Positions 60,119-64,000 of a stretch of 64,000 bases of DNA are shown here, in pieces. Position numbers and translations under genes: made by a program. Position 1 is the first letter of the stretch. Each line of letters starts with the position of its first letter. A model generated the notes under the pieces. That model was given only the letters and a program-made list of their open reading frames with translations. It made no database searches and was not told the origin of the DNA. Origin of the DNA: Anaspis maculata (Eukaryota > Arthropoda > Insecta > Coleoptera > Scraptiidae); contig OX421962.1 in the NCBI GenBank assembly GCA_949128115.1, positions 41,749,745 through 41,813,744 on the forward strand. The letters are read 5' to 3'.

Positions 60119-62467
60119 TGAAATTAAACTTTTCTGAATGTTGATATACTACGAGAACGAGTAGATACTAAAGAAACATTTTGTCAAAAAATGAGGTTCC
60201 ATGCAAAAGGTTCCAGACGAGACGTCCCCAATGCGATGTAGGACCGACGATAGAATGAAGCCCGTTTGACGCTAATTCTTTTGCGGTCGGTTTTTATGAA
60301 AACTGTATTTTCAGGATTTTTGAGTCGCTCTGCATATCTGCATAATACCTTAAGAGACAGGGAGCTGCATGGTGCCTCAAAACTTATGTCATAAGGTACA
60401 TGAGTACATGATTTTAACCCTGAAGGTCTAATGTGCGTTGATGAGGTTGTTTAAAACTTCTTTGTCTTACATGTCAGACCGAGGGCTTCACAGAGTGACT
60501 GCTGGTTCAGATGAAACACTGCCTTGACCACCCCCGCGTAATAGTAGACGAGAGTTGTTTTTTCCTGTTGTGGGTTCGTATTGTACTTGTATGGTGTGAT
60601 GCCTGTTGGAAAATAAATGCTTATCTATCTATAATAGTACATTACACACCGGGGCGGAATTAGGTTCATCACAGCCAAGGACCAAGGTAGCTGTAGAGCG
60701 CCACGCGCTCCTTGCAAGCTCGTCGTGCCCTAAAACCAGTGGTGTGACCATATTGCGTCTTATTAAACTTTACTCTTATAACTATTATACAGGGTGGCCC
60801 AACGAAAACAGAACAGGGGGGTTTTTGGGCATTTCACATCATTTTTTCGAAAAAAGCTCAGACAGGTCGATTGTTATATCGAGTGGGACATCTGAAACAT
60901 ACATTGGCAAATTTCTATCTTCAGTCTCCTCACCCCTACCCACCTCAACTTTAGAATTTCAAATGACACCATCTACTTTGTGATACATCGATTAAAAGGA
61001 AATTGATTTCTCTTTCTGAAAACAATTTTTTTGGAATTTTCAACCCCTCTCCTGATAAATTGAACATTCGGAGTATTTTAGGGAAAAAGAGGGCTTTTTG
61101 AAAATTCTGAAAATATTTTATTCAGGAAGAGAATTCAATTCCCTTCGATTTGATGTATCACAAAGTAGGTAGTGTCATTTTAGATTTTGAAGTTTTGGTG
61201 GGGGAATGAAGGGGTGAATTTGGGTGGCACTTTTTACACAGAAAATTTTCTCACTCGATGCTGTGCAGGATGACGTTGACTGTACTGAAGAGAATTAAAA
61301 GATCAAAAATATTACATTGGAAACTCTGACAATTTTAGGAAGAAGGGGAGTGGAGTTGAAAATTGTAGAGATATTTTTTTCAGAAAGAGAATTTAATTCT
61401 CTTCAATTTGATGTATCGCAAAGTGGGTAGTGTCATTTGAAACTTCGAAGTTAGGATGGGTGGGGGTGAGGGCGCTAAAGATAGAAATCCGCCAATGTAT
61501 GTTCCAGATGTCCCCCTCAATATAAAAATCGACCTGTTCGAGCTTTTAAAAAAAATGAGGTGAAATGCCCGAAAGCCCCGCTGTTCTGTTTTTGTTGGGC
61601 CATCCTGTATAATAACGAAACTAGAAGGGTTCGAAGAAATCGAAGGACCACCCTTTCATCCTACATAACTTCGAAAATAAGTATCAAGTTTTTTGTCGGC
61701 TTTGGAAAATATGCCATACTTATACTATACCGTTGAAGAGGGAACTCACGATTTCTCAAGCATCCTGTATAAGAGGTACCTATAGGTCAAAAGAGGACGA
61801 CATCAGGAGTTATATCCAAAAGACCGATATCTTGGTTGGGTGGAAGAGCTCTAGCAAACCTCTGGAATTTGCCCTGCCATTTGTCATTTATTGTTTAAAT
61901 TAAAAAATCTGAGGGCTGCAGGTTGCAATCCAGCTATCTCCGATCGCACCTACCGTTTAGGTTGGTCCTTAAGGTTGAGATCCTCGCGCCTCAAAACTTC
62001 CTTACAATTTTGGTAGTTCATAATTGACTATTTTTGAACTTGAGAGGATATGGTTACACAAATCCTTAGGTACACTGGTAGCGAATAAGTCATTATCCTC
62101 ACCATGTCAAAAAGCGATGGGATCGGTTGTTTTATTAAAAACAGTTCTTTTCTTCTAAAAACCCTTTCGGAACCGTTTTCAAGACAACGCCCAATTCAAT
62201 CGCTGGGAAATGTTAACATGGCAAAGATAATGAGTCATTCTCTATCAGTAGGGATTTGTGAAACTATAGCACCCCAAGTTCAAAAATCATAAGTTATAAG
62301 TCAATCAATCGCCTCCTTTGTCGATTGGTTCATTTGAGTCGTTCAAACACATTTGCTGTTTTGGTGTTGCACTTTTTTTGAACTCAATGAAGATACTTTT
62401 TTAGTAAGTAGTTATATGTATCATTATTATACTGCAATTATTCTAAGAGTTTAAGTTTTTTTTTCAG
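60119..62467 (+). other. Intron sequence between CCP and six-Cys exons
   Basis: This is the remainder of the intron from exon 3 to exon 4. It holds a LINE-tail-like stretch ending with AATAAA near 60615, a small repeat fragment at 60700-60780 shared with 3545-3590 and 17685-17735, and a palindromic MITE at 60785-61612. The stretch 61613-62460 shows no recognisable coding sequence. Confidence 0.6.
60785..61612. mobile_element. Palindromic MITE with TATACAGGGTGGCC ends
   Basis: TTATACAGGGTGGCCCAACG and TTGTTGGGCCATCCTGTATAA are inverted ends. The inner arms carry CAGGTCGATTGTTATATCGA, the CCCCTACCC block and TTTGTGATACATC, as in 44583-45670, while the ends match 101-540. It is noncoding and lies in the protease intron. 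Confidence 0.82.
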
Positions 62468-62719
62468 CTACATGTCCGGAATTGGTTGAAACGGATAAAA
62501 TAAAAGTCACTTGCACACTCCAAAATCCAGTTACAGGTGACATTACCCGTGTAAAATGTTCAGAAGCTTTGGATGGTACCGTGGCCCAATTCGAGTGTGC
62601 GGAATTTTATACGATAAAAGTGGCTAATAATTCAACAGAAGATATCAGAAGTGGCGGATCCGGGCTGAGTAGATGCCAAAACGGGACATGGTCCGTGGCG
62701 AAGCCGAAGTGTAATCCAA
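62468..62719 (+). CDS. Modular serine protease, exon 4: six-cysteine CCP-like module
   Basis: A long T tract and ttttcag (ending 62467) precede CT ACA TGT, which joins exon 3 in phase 1. The exon encodes residues 86-169, with six cysteines spaced like a modified CCP (TCPELVE, VTC, VKC, FEC, SRCQNGTW, PKCNP). The C-x-NGTW-x-PKC ending is a CCP hallmark. Extra cysteines relative to a four-Cys CCP recall the variant CCP or 'Wonton' module before the protease of Drosophila ModSP; that equivalence is an inference. The exon ends AATCCA A before GTAAGT at 62720. Confidence 0.85.
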
Positions 62720-62781
62720 GTAAGTTTGATTTTTAGCTTTTTTAGCATTTTTAGCTTTTCAAATTTAGTAATTTATTTCAG

Positions 62782-62958
62782 ATTGCGGGATTAAATCATT
62801 AAAGGGAGCTGCACTGTCAGTGCAGGGCACAAAGACGGCACCAGGCACTTACCCATGGCAAGCAGCCATTTATTATTTGAATGATGGAAGCAATCGAAAG
62901 AATAAACTTGATTTTATTTGTGGCGCTTCTTTGATCAATGAACAAGTGGTTGTAACAG
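62782..62958 (+). CDS. Modular serine protease, exon 5: start of the S1 protease domain
   Basis: After acceptor tttatttcag the exon encodes residues 170-228: NCG, a linker, then GTYPWQAAIYY and FICGASLINEQVVVT. These are the PWQ strand and CG-S-L-I block of chymotrypsin-fold (S1) proteases. The exon stops in phase 1 at GTGAGT (62959), exactly where many S1 genes are interrupted before the AAHC motif, so the catalytic His, Asp and Ser lie beyond the window. The free Cys in NCG would link light and catalytic chains. The expected activation region reads GAALSVQGT: there is no Arg or Lys before the IVGG-like strand. Domain order fits a ModSP-like initiator of a proteolytic immune cascade. Confidence 0.9.
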
Positions 62959-63111
62959 GTGAGTGAAAATAACATTCCATGTAACAAGTACCTCCGTAGA
63001 ATAGAGCTGCAGCAAACGAGTGCGTTTGTAGGTAGTTATTGAGTTCCTAACAACGGATGAGTCCGTCTAAGCTTTCTTTCGTAGGTACCTAACTAAATAC
63101 CTATACATGTC

Positions 63112-63421
63112 ATAACATTTCTAGCGCATTTACGTAAGAAAATGACGCTAATATGGCCAGTTTCTCTGTCTGACCGTCCGTCCGTTTGTCCGTGTAGAAA
63201 TTAAGAAGTTCTACTTCTCCTCGAGGAATGAAGCTAGAGCCTTAAAACTTTTTCCAATGGATATCTGATGTCCCCAAGGGTGGCCAATGTGCATTATTTT
63301 TTATCCAAACATAGTTATCATTATTATTATCAAGAAACAAAGACTTCCTGTGCACTTATAAGAAGTTGAACTCCTTCTCGGGGAATGTAGCTAGAGCCCT
63401 GGAACTTTTTCCGATGCATAG
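63112..63421 (-). mobile_element. Second copy of the Helentron/DINE-like element
   Basis: Reverse-oriented match to 51480-51815: the hairpin (TAGCGCATTTACGTAAGAAA, then ATGACGCTA), the CTGTCTGACCGTCCGTCCG run at 63166-63194, and two AGTTGAACTCC/CTTTTTCC blocks. It is cut by the LTR at 63422. Confidence 0.6.
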
Positions 63422-63610
63422 TGTTACGATATTTCGCGTACGGGTTCGAATATAATTGAGACGATCTTTTAAAACACACACTGTTTATTTCTGCGTACTA
63501 CTACAATAAATGCCAACAATTATCGCTTGGAATTATGTCGCAGGTACTTCGCTTGTTATCACTCGCTATCTAATTCAATACTGCCGCAAGCTGCCGGCTG
63601 CCGCCTTATA
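63422..63610 (-). mobile_element. LTR, copy 4, truncated by a second MITE insertion
   Basis: TGTTACGATATTTCGCGTAC begins at 63422 and the sequence follows the LTR family in reverse orientation to its TATA region CCTTATA at 63604-63610. There CAGGTGGTCCAGG begins an unrelated element. The LTR rest lies beyond the window. It sits in the protease intron and interrupts the repeat at 63110-63421. Confidence 0.8.
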
Positions 63611-64000
63611 CAGGTGGTCCAGGTTTTAGTCGACAAACTTTGCAGGCTGATAGAGGATGGAAAAAGAAGTCGACTCACCCCAAAAAGTACATATCTAAAA
63701 TGCATATTAAAAAAGTTACAGGCCTTCAAAGTTGCAGAAAAAAATTGTTTTTTTCTTGATAACTTTTGAACAGCTTGACCGATGTCGCTCAAATTTTGCA
63801 CATATGGGTAACAAACACGTCTCCAGTGATTTCTTGAAAAAAATTCTGACAGAATGACCCAGTGCCGTAGATATGGGGGGGTACTAACCCTCTTACCCCG
63901 CTACTTTCTACGCCACTGAATATTTTGGAAAACCGTTAAAAGTATTGAATTCGGAGTTTAATTCTGAAGAGAAAATTGGCGTGTTATTGCTACATTTGGA
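63611..64000. mobile_element. MITE-like element, right part beyond the window
   Basis: It begins CAGGTGGTCCAGGTTTTAGT directly after the TTATA of the LTR, and is different in sequence from the element at 33526-35191. Only its left part is visible. Inclusion as a mobile element rests on the LTR being split at a known position. Confidence 0.55.

Overview
The window is eukaryotic nuclear DNA, almost certainly from an arthropod and probably an insect. It is AT-rich. Coding blocks are short and bounded by GT/AG splice sites with pyrimidine tracts, introns reach several kb, and there are no operons or ribosome-binding sites. Two protein genes are recognisable, both cut by the window edge. Scattered short AGGT/ACCT runs would suit a hemipteran or lepidopteran genome, but I cannot name the species.

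Gene 1 (minus strand): a metabotropic glutamate receptor of the group I / orphan mXR type. Its first coding exon (27083-27758, with an acceptor in the 5'UTR at 27826) and second coding exon (17964-18210) are separated by an 8.9-kb intron. Together they encode the signal peptide and much of lobe 1 and early lobe 2 of the Venus-flytrap glutamate-binding domain. No later exon is visible down to position 1, so the next intron is probably at least 18 kb.

Gene 2 (plus strand): a secreted modular serine protease, 59523 to beyond the right edge. Five exons encode a signal peptide, one CCP/sushi domain, a six-cysteine module and the start of a chymotrypsin-fold protease domain, stopping just before the expected catalytic His. 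This layout resembles the ModSP class that starts the Toll cascade. A phase-compatible alternative last exon (60018-60118), after a 63-nt intron, would give a short secreted CCP-only protein.

Everything else is repeat-dominated. (a) About twenty foldback or palindromic MITE-like elements are present, many ending TATACAGG/CCTGTATA, often nested. (b) A gypsy-like LTR family has solo LTRs at 12578, 24954 and 33343, a truncated one at the right edge and a diverged one near 42000; decayed Ty3/gypsy gag and integrase pieces lie at 7.1-7.6, 43.4-44.2 and 45.7-45.9 kb. (c) Jockey-like and other LINE tails occur at 41.4 and 40.1 kb. (d) A Helentron/DINE-like element with tandem blocks and a GTCY microsatellite lies at 50.7-51.8 kb, with a second copy at 63.1 kb. 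(e) A roughly 1-kb noncoding repeat family has at least five copies. (f) A (CA)n array of about 626 bp sits in the glutamate receptor intron. Between 28 and 59 kb I find no convincing host gene.

The most interesting signals are the alternative terminal exon of the protease gene, the repeated use of one TATA-box site in the LTR by MITEs (two insertions and one probable excision scar), a mirrored pair of tRNA-like pol III units inside a foldback, and foldbacks that share inner arms but carry different ends.
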